The notes under the pieces were generated by a model. That model was not told the origin of the DNA, did not search any database, and saw nothing but the letters and a program-made list of their open reading frames with translations. Positions 47,721 to 58,159 of a DNA stretch of 64,000 nucleotides are shown piece after piece (position 1 is the stretch's first letter; each line of letters starts with the position of its first letter). The position numbers were made by a program, and so were the translations under genes. The stretch lies in the NCBI RefSeq assembly GCF_030269925.1, contig NC_085127.1:7571501-7635500 (forward strand), written 5' to 3'. Source of the DNA: Bombyx mori. Its lineage: Eukaryota; Arthropoda; Insecta; Lepidoptera; Bombycidae.

Positions 47721-49054
47721 TACTTCACTCTATACATCAGTGCTCATTCTTCATTTTGTCAATCGTTTTTCTCATAGTGTGTGGATCATCCCAGTTTTAA
47801 TTTTCCTTACTTAATCGCTTGCAGTCTAAGGGGCTATTTTAGCTATGCTCTCATTATTATCATTATTTTGACACACCTATTTAAATGTATAATATAATAT
47901 TTATATATAATCCATAAGCTTTCTTTGTTACCCAACCAAAAGTATTGTTAAAAGCGTTTCCTGTTCCTTTTTCGACTCACGGAAACCGCTTCCTCTGTAT
48001 TTAATATGTCTCGAAACTAGGACTCCATTAACAACTGCATCTCGTATTTCAACTTTGCCAATTATTCTTGTTACTTTATCTCTACGCTCCCAAGTTACAT
48101 GGATGTGACATGGATGCGACATAAGAAAGAGAACCAGCTGTTCAAAACAAATACTTTCATCTTTTTTTCACTTTTTATTATTATTCTTCATTTCGTTGTC
48201 ATATGCACGGATGAGCTTTTAAAAATTCATGTCTTATTACAAATAGGAGCACCTTCTTTACTAAAGAATTAAATAATGTCTGCCATATTTTGAAGAGCCA
48301 CCTTTCGTTGGTAAGGCAAAGCTGATTTTTCTTTAAGATGTAATTTGAAGGTCTTCATTGTTTCTTTCTTGTTCGGGGTCTTTCCGGTTAGCCGGAGGGT
48401 CCACCTGGTGGTAGACGGTAATCAATATTATGTTATTATTTAACGCCTGATACAATTAGCAGTGTTTAAAACGTTTCAGTTGTTAAACTAATACAAAAAT
48501 TGAACACATCTTGCTCGTTATCTACCTTAAAACTCTTCTCTTAATTTCGAAGCCATGCGATGCACGTTACATTATATGTTACATTACGCGATCCTTTATC
48601 TAATACTTGGCACGTTTCTAACATGTAACCCAAATTATTATAATATTTATGCAACTAAAATCCATTATAAACAATAAAAGTGATATAAATTTTTTGAATG
48701 ATCGCTCTGTACATTAAGGTAAATGGCCATGTTCTTTGGTCAAGATAAATTTAATAACGTTCAATCATCAGGAAGTGTAAACACGAATGTTTCGTCCATA
48801 TCTCGATTATTGTTACACGAAAGCTCTCACCTTGACGCCGTCATTACTTAAATGTAACCTCAAAATTAACCCGTCCGCCCGGATTAAGTCAGGGATATAA
48901 GACGCAGGAACTTAAACCTTAAGTCCGTTTGTTAGTACATATGCTGCGAATTTCCTAACACCTGGTTAAGCAACGATAAAATTCTTTGTAAAAAATATGT
49001 AGAATGATACTAATGTGTTCACCCTCACTGATGTTTTATACACCAAAAACTTTT
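47721..49054. other. AT-rich DNA with a trace of LINE 3' end
   Basis: CGCTTGCAGTCTAAGGGGC near 47817 resembles the hairpin end of the 5640 relic. A 64-codon antisense frame at 47928-48122 shows no domain. Confidence 0.35.
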
Positions 49055-49065
49055 CCGAGTCCCAT

Positions 49066-49289
49066 TCTCGCTCACGACTCGGTCGTGCGCGGACGTGCTT
49101 TCCGATCCGTGGCCCGCTTGCGAGCTACGTCTCTGAATTCACAGTTGTGCTCGACAGTTTAGTGACCGTGAATACATTCTCGTTTACGACTCGGTTGTGT
49201 GTGAACGTGCCTTCCAATCCGTTGGTCGCTTGCGACCTACGCATCGGAATACACATTTGTGCGTGATAGTGTTGTGACCGTGAATACCC
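49066..49289 (+). promoter_or_regulatory. Two 112-base tandem units at the LINE 5' end
   Basis: Units start at 49066 and 49178 (TCTCGCTCACGACTCGG and TCTCGTTTACGACTCGG) and end in GTGACCGTGAATAC. They are diverged by eye to about 75 percent. Tandem 5' monomers act as promoters in some LINEs; that role is inferred here. Confidence 0.6.
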
Positions 49290-49321
49290 ACCTCATACCA
49301 ACTGTCTTTTTCAAGGCAACC

Positions 49322-49541
49322 AATCGCTACGATCAGGCTTCCTGTGGCACTCACAGGCTAGCGATTTCCTAACCCTTCCCAAAACAACAGTCTTTTTCAA
49401 GACTAGACCCCCGCTCGCGATTCTGCCTGCTGTAGCACTATACAGCCCGAGCGGGTTCCTTTCCTTTTCCCCGCCGATTGCCGTTTTCACGGCATAGGCA
49501 TTCCCCCCCCCTGCTCCTTGCTGTCCTGCAGCACAGGGGGG
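49322..49541 (+). other. Array of three two-stem hairpins in the LINE 5' UTR
   Basis: Hairpin 1: AATCGCTA with TAGCGATT outside, CCTGTG with CACAGG inside (49322-49366). Hairpin 2: CCCGCTCG with CGAGCGGG outside, CTGTA with TACAG inside (49410-49455). Hairpin 3: a C-run plus TG with CAGGGGGG outside, GCTG with CAGC inside (49503-49541). The stems differ in sequence but the layout is kept. The first two are preceded by GTCTTTTTCAAG. Confidence 0.7.
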
Positions 49542-49624
49542 TTACAAATCCTATCCGGGGCCTCGCCTTTCGGCGAGTTCAACAAAAGTCCCGGGGTCGC
49601 CCCCCCTGGGCAAGAAGACCGAAG

Positions 49625-51253
49625 ATGAAAGAAGACTGTGATAGTGTCAGTGACAGGGATTTTGTCGGGTTCCTCCGGGAAAGGTACCCGACAATTAGGG
49701 CCGAATATCAGGCATATAGGGCCTCTCGTGGCAATCCCTCCCCCCCCGCGTCCGTCGCCGCGTTTCTCAACCGTGCCTCGGAGGCACGCCGCGCGCCCCC
49801 CGCCGCCGCGTTAAGTTCGAGCGCACGTTCCGACGATGCGGCTCACATAGCGCCTAACGCAACCCCCACCCCCGCGCCCGCGTCGTTTACGTCATCGCGC
49901 GCTTCGTCCGTCGCGACCTCGATCGTTTCGAGTTCAGGCTCCGATACCGAATCGGAGATGGATTTCGAATCCGCGTCAAGCCCTCAGCCTGGAACCTCGG
50001 ATGGGTTCCAAACCGTAACGCGCGGTAAAAAGCGTTCTCGCGCCGTGGAGTCCCGGAGCTCCACGACGAAGCAAACTAAATCCGCGACCGCCTCCCGCCC
50101 GCAGGTAGTCGTGACACCGGAGTCGGACTCCGCTCGCCGCGTAACCCCGCCGCCGCGTCCCAAGCCCGCGCCCGCTCCTAAAGTAGCTGCCCCGCCCCCG
50201 CTGATACTTCAAGAGAAGACAGCGTGGAATCGCGTGTCTCAGGCCCTTCAGGCCAACAAAATTAATTACACCCATGCGCGTAACGTCGCGCATGGGATCC
50301 AGATAAAGGTCGCAACGCCGGGCGACCATAGGGCCCTCTCTTCATACCTCCGAAAGGAGAACATAGGTTTTCACACCTATGCTCTTCAGGAGGACCGCGA
50401 GCTCCGCGTAGTAATACGCGGAGTCCCTAAGGAGTTAGACATCGATTACATAAAGGAGGATCTGACCGCTCAGTCCCTCCCGTTAGTTAGCGTGCACCGG
50501 ATGCACAGTGGGCGGGGCAAGCAGCCCTACAACATGATCCTGGTAGCTCTAGAACCCACCCCGGAGGCCAAAAAGAAGATCGCATGTCTCACGACAATTT
50601 GCGGCCTATCCGGGATCTCGATCGAAGCCCCCCATAAGCGTGGCACTCCCGGGCAGTGCTACAGGTGCCAACTCTATGGCCACTCGGCGCGTAATTGCCA
50701 CGCGCGCCCCCGCTGCGTGAAATGCCTCGGCGATCACGCTACGATAGATTGCGTTAGAGATAGGGAAACCGCGACCGAACCTCCCAGCTGTGTCCTATGC
50801 CTTAAGCAAGGGCACCCCGCGAACTACCGTGGATGTCCCAGGGCTCCGCGAAAACGCCCAACCCACCCAGCTCCGCGAACCGTCGGCCCAAAGACTTCGG
50901 CACCTTCAGTGCCGAAACCCGCCTTCGTGCCGGCTGCAGTTCCCACGGTCTCGGCGTGGAAAAAGCCGCTGCCGTATACGAAGGCGGGAACGGTAACCGC
51001 ACCCCCGCCCCCGCTCGTGACACGCCCCGCGCCCCAGCCCCTGCTCGCACCTCGCCCCGCGCCCGCGTTCCGTCCCCCGCAACCCTCTGCCGTCAACGAC
51101 TTCGCGCTCGTGCGTGACTTCGTCACTGCAGTCAACTTCGACCGTCTGCGATCGTTCGCAGACGCGATACGTAGGTCGGTAACCCCCGAACAGCGGCTCG
51201 CGGCCGCTTTCGATCACATGGACGTCTACGAGTCCGTGTCGCGTACGTTATAA
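49625..51253 (+). CDS. ORF1: gag-like protein with three CCHC knuckles
   Basis: 542 residues from the first in-frame ATG (AAGATGA), preferred over the non-ATG frame extension to 49478. A charged N-terminus (DRDFVGFLRERYPTIRAEY) is followed by a Ser/Ala/Pro-rich region. A Jockey-gag PRE_C2HC-type domain comes next (VVIRGVPKELDIDYIKEDL to about IEAPHKRG). Three zinc knuckles follow: CYRCQLYGHSARNC, CVKCLGDHATIDC and CVLCLKQGHPANYRGC. The tail is a Pro/Ala-rich stretch. Such proteins bind the element RNA and carry it to the nucleus. It ends 19 bases before ORF2. No stops or frameshifts are seen. Confidence 0.85.
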   Translation: MKEDCDSVSDRDFVGFLRERYPTIRAEYQAYRASRGNPSPPASVAAFLNRASEARRAPPAAALSSSARSDDAAHIAPNATPTPAPASFTSSRASSVATSIVSSSGSDTESEMDFESASSPQPGTSDGFQTVTRGKKRSRAVESRSSTTKQTKSATASRPQVVVTPESDSARRVTPPPRPKPAPAPKVAAPPPLILQEKTAWNRVSQALQANKINYTHARNVAHGIQIKVATPGDHRALSSYLRKENIGFHTYALQEDRELRVVIRGVPKELDIDYIKEDLTAQSLPLVSVHRMHSGRGKQPYNMILVALEPTPEAKKKIACLTTICGLSGISIEAPHKRGTPGQCYRCQLYGHSARNCHARPRCVKCLGDHATIDCVRDRETATEPPSCVLCLKQGHPANYRGCPRAPRKRPTHPAPRTVGPKTSAPSVPKPAFVPAAVPTVSAWKKPLPYTKAGTVTAPPPPLVTRPAPQPLLAPRPAPAFRPPQPSAVNDFALVRDFVTAVNFDRLRSFADAIRRSVTPEQRLAAAFDHMDVYESVSRTL

Positions 51254-51272
51254 AAATCTTTACCGGTAACCA

Positions 51273-54143
51273 ATGGCGCAAAAAGGTAGAGAAAAACCGT
51301 ATTCCCTTACGTTAGCATTCTATAATGCTAACGGACTCGCGCGGCAACGCGATCAAATTTTTGAATTCCTCCGCGATAATCTTGTAGATATTCTATTAGT
51401 GCAGGAAACCTGTCTGAAGCCCTCGCGTCGCGACCCGAAAGTCGCGAACTACGTCATGGTTAGGAATGACAGACTCACCGCCTCCAAAGGCGGGACTGCC
51501 ATTTACTATAGGCGGGCCCTGCACGTTGTCCCTCTCGATACTCCCTCGCTCTCACATATCGAGGCGTCAGTGTGCCGTATCTCGCTGACGGGACACCAGC
51601 CGATCGTCATCGCATCCGTTTATCTCCCCCCGGACAAGCCCCTCCTGAGCAGTGACATCGAGTCACTGTTCGGCATGGGAGACTCCGTCATCCTGGCAGG
51701 CGATTTAAATTGCCACCACACTAGGTGGAATTGCCATCGTACAAACGTGAACGGTAGGCGTCTCGACGCGTTTATAGACGACCTCACCTTCGAAATAGTC
51801 GGTCCCCCAACTCCAACATGTTATCCGTATAACATCGCGCTCCGTCCGAGCACTATAGACCTGGCATTGCTTAGGAACGTAACTCTGCGCTTGCGTTCCA
51901 TCGAAGCAATGTCAGAGCTCGACTCAGACCACCGACCTGTCGTTATGCAGCTCGGTCGCCCTCACAACCCAGTTACTGTTACGAGGACCATGGTGGATTG
52001 GAATAAGCTGGGCACATGCCTAGCCGACGCCGCTCCGCCAATCCTCCCTTGCGGCCCGGATTCGAATCCATCCCCCGAGGACACCGTCGAATCCATAAAC
52101 ATCATTACCGATCACATCTCTTCCGCGATCATTAGATCTTCAAAAGAAGTTGATGTGGAGGACAGCTTCCACCGCATCAGACTGTCCCCCGATCTTAGGA
52201 ATCTCTTAAGAGTTAGAAACGCGGCAATCCGGGCCTACGATCGTCTTCCCACGCATTCAAACCGGATTCGGATGCGTCGTCTACAACGCGAAGTCCACTC
52301 CCGCTTAAGCGACGCGCGTAACGATAATTGGCATAGTTATTTAGAACAACTCGCGCCCTCCCACCAAGCATACTGGCGACTAGCTAGGACTCTCAAATCC
52401 GAAACTACCGCTACTATGCCTCCCCTCGTACGCCCTTCAGGCCAACCACCGGCATTCGATGACGATGACAAGGCTGAGCTGCTTGCCGATGCACTGCAAG
52501 AGCAGTGCACCACCAGCACTCAACACGCGGACCCCGAACACACCGAGTTAGTCGACAGGGAGGTCGAGCGCAGAGCTTCCCTGCCGCCCTCGGACGCGTT
52601 ACCCCCCATTACCACTGACGAAGTTAGAGACGCGATCCACAACCTCCAACCTAGGAAGGCACCAGGCTCCGACGGCATCCACAACCGCGCGCTAAAATTT
52701 TTGCCAGTCCAACTGATAGCAATGTTGGCTACAATTTTAAATGCCGCTATGACGCACTGCATCTTTCCCGCGGTGTGGAAAGAAGCGGACGTTATCGGTA
52801 TACATAAGCCGGGCAAACCGAGAAACGAAACTTCTAGTTACCGTCCGATTAGTCTCCTCTCGACGATAGGAAAAATTTACGAACGTCTCCTTAGGAAACG
52901 CCTCTGGGATTTTGTTACCGCGAACAAAATTCTCATAGACGAACAGTTCGGATTCCGCTCTAAACACTCGTGCATACAACAAGTGCACCGCCTCACGGAG
53001 CACATTCTGATAGGACTAAATAGGCGTAAACAAATCCCGACCGGCGCCCTCTTCTTCGACATCGCGAAGGCGTTCGACAAAGTCTGGCACAACGGTTTAA
53101 TTTATAAACTGTACAACATGGGAGTGCCAGACAGACTCGTGCTCATCATACGAGACTTCTTGTCGAACCGTTCGTTTCGATATCGAGTAGAGGGAACTCG
53201 TTCTCGTCCCCGTCAACTGACCGCCGGAGTCCCGCAAGGCTCCGCGCTCTCCCCGTTATTATTTAGTTTGTATATCAATGATATACCCCGGTCTCCGCAG
53301 ACCCATCTAGCGCTCTTCGCCGACAACACGGCTATCTACTACTCGTGTAGGAAGATGTCGCTGCTTCATCGGCGACTCCAGATCGCAGTAGCCACCTTGG
53401 GACAGTGGTTCCGGAAGTGGCGAATAGACATCAACCCCACGAAAAGCGCAGCGGTGCTCTTCAAAAGGGGTCGCCCTCCGAACATCACTTCGAGCATCCC
53501 ACTCCGTAGTAGGCGCGCAAACACCTCCGCCGTTAGTCCCATCACTCTCTTTGGCCAGCCCATTCCGTGGGTCTCGAAGGTCAAATATCTAGGCGTCACC
53601 CTCGATAGAGGGATGACATTCCGTCCCCATATAAAAACGGTACGCGACCGCGCCGCGTTTATTCTAGGACGACTCTATCCAATGCTTTGTAGTCGAAGCA
53701 AACTGTCCCTCCGCAATAAGGTAACTCTCTACAAAACTTGTATACGCCCCGTCATGACGTATGCAAGCGTAGTGTTCGCTCACGCAGCCCGCACCAACTT
53801 GAAATCCCTTCAGGTTATTCAATCACGATTCTGCAGGATAGCCGTCGGAGCGCCTTGGTTCCTTAGGAATGTGGATCTCCACGACGACCTGGAGCTCGAC
53901 TCTTTTAGTAAGTATCTACAGTCGGCATCGCTGCGCCATTTTGAGAAGGCGGCACGACATGAGAACCCTCTCATCGTAGCCGCTGGAAATTACATACCCG
54001 ACCCAGTAGACCGAATGGTAAACCGTCGACGTCGCCCAAAGCACGTCATTACGGATCCTCCTGATCCATTAACGGTGCTTTTAGGCACCACAAGCACCGG
54101 TCACCGTCCTCGTCGAACCCGTCGCTTGCGACGAAGGGCTTGA
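51273..54143 (+). CDS. ORF2: endonuclease-RT with altered active site
   Basis: 956 residues from ATG 51273 (CCAATGG). APE endonuclease: FYNANGL, VQETCLKP, LAGDLNCHHTRWN and an intact LDSDHRPV. RT: RKAPGSDGIHN, YRPISLLSTIGKIYERLL, FGFRSKHS, FFDIAKAFDKVWH near 594-606, TAGVPQGSALSPLLFSLYINDI. The catalytic box reads FADN at 682-685: codon 685 is AAC where GAC is expected, at 53325. Asp-to-Asn there should abolish polymerisation. The stop TGA at 54141 is CGA in the close copy at 63 kb, so it may end four residues early. Both changes fit CpG decay. Otherwise the frame is whole. Confidence 0.9.
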   Translation: MAQKGREKPYSLTLAFYNANGLARQRDQIFEFLRDNLVDILLVQETCLKPSRRDPKVANYVMVRNDRLTASKGGTAIYYRRALHVVPLDTPSLSHIEASVCRISLTGHQPIVIASVYLPPDKPLLSSDIESLFGMGDSVILAGDLNCHHTRWNCHRTNVNGRRLDAFIDDLTFEIVGPPTPTCYPYNIALRPSTIDLALLRNVTLRLRSIEAMSELDSDHRPVVMQLGRPHNPVTVTRTMVDWNKLGTCLADAAPPILPCGPDSNPSPEDTVESINIITDHISSAIIRSSKEVDVEDSFHRIRLSPDLRNLLRVRNAAIRAYDRLPTHSNRIRMRRLQREVHSRLSDARNDNWHSYLEQLAPSHQAYWRLARTLKSETTATMPPLVRPSGQPPAFDDDDKAELLADALQEQCTTSTQHADPEHTELVDREVERRASLPPSDALPPITTDEVRDAIHNLQPRKAPGSDGIHNRALKFLPVQLIAMLATILNAAMTHCIFPAVWKEADVIGIHKPGKPRNETSSYRPISLLSTIGKIYERLLRKRLWDFVTANKILIDEQFGFRSKHSCIQQVHRLTEHILIGLNRRKQIPTGALFFDIAKAFDKVWHNGLIYKLYNMGVPDRLVLIIRDFLSNRSFRYRVEGTRSRPRQLTAGVPQGSALSPLLFSLYINDIPRSPQTHLALFADNTAIYYSCRKMSLLHRRLQIAVATLGQWFRKWRIDINPTKSAAVLFKRGRPPNITSSIPLRSRRANTSAVSPITLFGQPIPWVSKVKYLGVTLDRGMTFRPHIKTVRDRAAFILGRLYPMLCSRSKLSLRNKVTLYKTCIRPVMTYASVVFAHAARTNLKSLQVIQSRFCRIAVGAPWFLRNVDLHDDLELDSFSKYLQSASLRHFEKAARHENPLIVAAGNYIPDPVDRMVNRRRRPKHVITDPPDPLTVLLGTTSTGHRPRRTRRLRRRA

Positions 54144-54314
54144 CGAGCGAACTAACCCATAGACACAGCCCACTGAGTTTCTCGCCGGATCTTCTCAGTG
54201 GGTCGCGTTTCCGATCCGGTGGTAGATTCAGCGAAGCACTGCTCTTGCTAGGGTCAGTGTTAGCAACTCTCCGGTTGAGCCCCGCGAGCTCACCTACTAA
54301 CGTTAGGGTGAAGC

Positions 54315-54343
54315 TGAAATAGCCTCTCAAGGCTATCAGCATA
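54315..54343 (+). other. Hairpin before the LINE poly(A)
   Basis: ATAGCCT pairs with AGGCTAT around CTCA, inside GCTGA with TCAGC. It is kept in old copies at 27.07 and 37.55 kb despite base changes. Confidence 0.7.
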
Positions 54344-54375
54344 GGTAGGGAAAAAAAAAAAAAACCGAGTCCCAT

Positions 54376-56079
54376 GTTTGTCAGTCCTATTTTTGTTTTT
54401 TTTTAGTGACTCAAATGCTCTGTTGTTCTTGAAGCCTTTTTGGCCATGTACTAATTCGCTTTGAAATGAACTCCTCTCCATGGTGTGTCCTTCTAAGATG
54501 TCGTTCTTTAAAGAAAAAGCTTGAAGAGAGAATTTTCTATAGTAGGCACCGATTTGGCTTGGCTCTCTATTATTTAAATATTATTTAATTTTTTTCAGAT
54601 TTTACATCCATATTACATTAATTAAGGATAACATTTCATATAGTATATAAAAAAATATATATAATTAACTAGTTACAAGGGGGCTATTAAATGACTATAA
54701 ATTAAACTATTGATAAATGACTATGCTTTGAAACACATTGGTTGTTTTTGTTTAGCAAAGTAGTAAGTAAATTATTCTTTAACCAATTAATAATATTTCA
54801 AAGAAAAGCCCACTTCTGCCGTACTAAGCCAACACCTTTCCCATTAGGATTACCTTAATTGCAAAAACGAGTATAAATTTTCGCGTTGTTTTTCTGTTAT
54901 GTTCAAAACAGATGCAAAAGTGTTTGCACATTAGGTATTCATGGCGGTTAAATGTAATATACACGGGTAATTGCAAGAGAAATTTTACAGAAAACTCGTT
55001 TGCTTCTAGACATAAAGTAACAATAAAAAATAATTATTTTGCAGATCCACGTATTAGAACGTAAGCCCAGTTTTCGTTTGCAATATTCAGTGTAAGTTAA
55101 CGCTCGTGTTTTGTTTTATTAGAATATTCGAAGAATCTACTGTTCGAAAATTATTTAATCATGATAATTAAAATAATTACAATTGCTTGAATTACGTCAA
55201 TCATCGCAGTGCAAAAAAAGCTCTTAGCGTTAAACGTCATTGTTACGTAAACTTAAACGTCAGCACGGTACGTCCTACGTGCACTTTTGATTACTGTGAG
55301 CTTTGAAAGGCCATAAAAACATAAGCATAGTCCATTCACGATAATAATCCTCACCTAAACTCTAATAATAATTTTTACCAAATGATTTTATTTTTTAACC
55401 TTGAAGGTATTTAGGTAGGTAAGGATCATAGGGCCCAACCGATGGTGTGTCATTGTTATCTATTTCAGGGATACAGTTATACTGTTACCTACCGCTAAAT
55501 TTTACTTACAAACTTACGGAAGCTTATAAGTTATATTAAGTTAAGCTATAGTTTACGTCTACAGGATGGCTCTGAATATCACACGGGAGCAATCTCCAAT
55601 CCCTATGTTTATCGCCTCCCAGAAGGATCTGGGGGATTTTCACGGGCATGTAATTAAATCTTGTTTGCGCGTCTCCGTTAACTAATTCAAACGTAAGAAC
55701 TCAATAATTGCTGGGAGATTTTGTTTGAGCCTGTCAGAATTCCGACAAGACGAACTCAAGGTCGGGTCGGAAGTTTATGTGTAATATAGTCCAAGGCTGA
55801 ACCATTTTGTCAATGAGATACTATCGCAACTCGCGGAATGGACCGTATATTGTTCGTTGCACACTTTTTCGCGTTTCAGAATAGAAAAAAGGGTGAGATT
55901 TGTTTTGTTTTTCCTGAACTTTATGTGCTATGTTTACGGTTATTTTTTGTCCGTTTCTATTTTCTAGTAGACTACATTTCTTTTTGTGTACATATTTTTT
56001 TACTTTATATCAGTATATCCGAATCATGACATATGAAATGAATTATATTATTATTATCATCGTTTATATATTATAATGT
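54376..56079. other. AT-rich DNA, nothing recognised
   Basis: Short frames only. Confidence 0.4.
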
Positions 56080-56231
56080 GCGTAATTGCTGGCGGTAGGA
56101 CCTATTGTGAGTCCGCACGGGTAGGTACCACCACCCTGCTTATTTCTGCCGTGAAGCAGTAATGCGTTTCGGTTTAATGGGCTGTGAGCTCATCCACCTA
56201 GATAGGTGCTTAGAGAAGCAATAAATAAAAA
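56080..56231 (+). mobile_element. Bm1-type SINE with internal deletion
   Basis: Starts at GCGTAATTGCTGGCGGTAGG and runs to CGTTTCGGTTT, then jumps to GGGCTGTGAGCTC, losing roughly 115 bases. The tail is diverged. Confidence 0.8.
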
Positions 56232-56517
56232 CATGGGAGGCCACATCTTCGAGATGTATCGAAATTGAATTTACTGAGATATTAACGATGAAGTAAATCT
56301 TGCCTCGTATCTATTTTGGGTATCCTTAACATGGGGAATATCTTAGCTGGGATTAATGAAAGTGCTGTTAAATAATTCATAAATTAGGTTAAGTAGTGGT
56401 ATACACACCTTCAGCACTATCAGTTTATTTTAAAATTTATGTTCTTAACTTACTTACTTAGCCATTAATAATCTTTTAAATTAAGAAAACATTTAAACAA
56501 TCGATTGATTTTTTATA

Positions 56518-57076
56518 TTTTATACCTTTAAATGAGCAATTCTTGTATATTAATATATATCGACGCTTGAAAGGCAAACGTGACTAAGCGACAATAACTG
56601 CTTTGTACAAAAATGATAGGCAATGACCATATTCGATGCGCAAAAAAAAAATATTTCTAGGTCTATTAAAATCATTTCAATCCTACAGCTACTAGATTCT
56701 ACTACAGCTGGATTCGACAAAATAAATTTTGTTTTCAGGTATTTCAACTTTAAATTAGTCCACTGTAAAGTTCACGCATTGTCGCTTAGTCACGTTTGCC
56801 TTTCAAGCGTCGATATATATAATCTGAATTTCGGAAACGGCTCCAACGATTTTCATAAAATTTAGTATACAGGGGATTTCGGGGGCGATATATCGATCTA
56901 GCTACGATTTATTTTCAGAAAATGTTGTTTTATTCGTGTTTTCAATAATCAACTCTTCCCGCCATCTATTGGCGAATAATGATACTATTTTTCTTAATTG
57001 AGGGCAACTAACCGCTTTAAAGACACAACAAGATGGCGTTATAAAAAAAAAGGAGTAAAGCTCGGTCATCGTCTAG
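56518..57076 (+). mobile_element. Helitron family B, copy 2, carrying a MITE
   Basis: TATACCTTTAAATGAGCAAT at the left matches the 5' end of the copy at 18011-18300. The right end has a GAGTAAAGCTC imperfect hairpin, then CTAG before T. The first bases (usually TCT) are changed. A 268-base MITE interrupts it near the TA-rich segment. Confidence 0.7.
56553..56820. mobile_element. MITE with perfect 43-base TIRs
   Basis: Bases 56553-56595 are the exact reverse complement of 56778-56820 (ATATATATCGACGCTTGAAA to AAGCGACAAT). The interior is 182 bases of AT-rich DNA. The AT ends could include a TA-type target duplication. Confidence 0.8.
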
Positions 57077-57919
57077 TTAGTGATTAAATGCGATGATTTC
57101 AATTAAAAAGACAATAGGGTTTTGTTGGATATAATGTAGTTACTGTATATTCTGCAACAAAAGAAAAATACCGTGTTATAAACGAAAGTTACAATTCCAA
57201 TGACTTTTAACAACGTCGTCCAATGGCCACGAGAATTCGAAATCAGTTCAATTTAAGCGAGGAGAACGAGTCTATGAAAAATTCAGGATGGAAAATTAGA
57301 AAAGGGGCCATTGCCTACGCTTTCAGTTCTGATTTAACACGTACTTTGATAAGTGGGAGCCAATTTGTTCTATTTGGGGCACGAACATTACTTACTCACT
57401 TTAAAATTTTGAAGTAATTATTTATGTACAGATGAAATATTTTATTTCTCAAGTTAATAAATTATAGCTAAAATTATCTACATTTTTTATGTGAGTTAAA
57501 CTTTTGTAACTCATGTTACATGTTACAGAAAAAATCAATTACGTTATATTTTACTATGAATCGAGGTGTATATCTAAGTAAACCTATAACAATCAATAGT
57601 AAAAACGAAAATTTCTTAAATTATTAAGTATTTAAAAATTTTGATAATTTATTTCAATTTAAATGCTTTGCGTATTGAATGCTATAAACGCTATTACTTC
57701 AATTCCGAATGAGAGTGCGGACAAAAGGACCGGTGAAACAAACTCACTCACCCTACATTGTTCACTAAATATTAGTTGCGAAAAAGCAAATTTACATAAT
57801 AACACTAAAACAATGCACTAAAATACATAGTTTAAAGACATTTTTTTTAATGCCTCTAATAGGTTCACGCGGGTGTATGTTATAAATAGCGTTAAAGAGG
57901 CTTTCTTTCATAAAAGTAA
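57077..57919. other. AT-rich DNA, nothing recognised
   Basis: Short frames only. Confidence 0.4.
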
Positions 57920-58159
57920 CTGGTGGTAGGACCTCTAGTGAGTCCGCCCGGGTAGGTACTACCACCCCGCCTATTTCTGCCGTGAAGCAGTAATGCGTTT
58001 CGGTTTAAAGGGTGGGGCAGCCTTTGTAACTATATTGAGACCTTAGAACGTATATCTCGAGGTGGGTGGCGCATTTACGTTGTAGATGTCTATGGGCTCC
58101 AGTAACCACTTAACACCAGGTGGGCTGTGAGCTCGTCCACCTATCTAAGCAATAAAAAA
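57920..58159 (+). mobile_element. Bm1-type SINE 3' half with target duplication
   Basis: Starts exactly at CTGGTGGTAGGACC. AAAAGTAA is found at 57912-57919 and at 58156-58163, supporting a genuine insertion of the truncated form. Confidence 0.9.

Larger units (their letters stand above)
49066..54364 (+). mobile_element. Full-length Jockey-type LINE
   Basis: About 5.3 kb from the first base after an 11-base target duplication, CCGAGTCCCAT (49055-49065), to the poly(A) end, where the same 11 bases follow at 54365-54375. It holds a tandem-repeat 5' UTR, ORF1, a 19-base gap, ORF2 and a 220-base 3' UTR with a terminal hairpin. Both frames are open, but the RT active site is changed. Other copies of the family lie at 27046, 37527 and 63045. 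Confidence 0.9.

Noticed and set aside
49055..54375. LTR retrotransposon or endogenous virus
   Set aside because: No long terminal repeats, protease or integrase; poly(A) end, short target duplication and APE endonuclease show a LINE.
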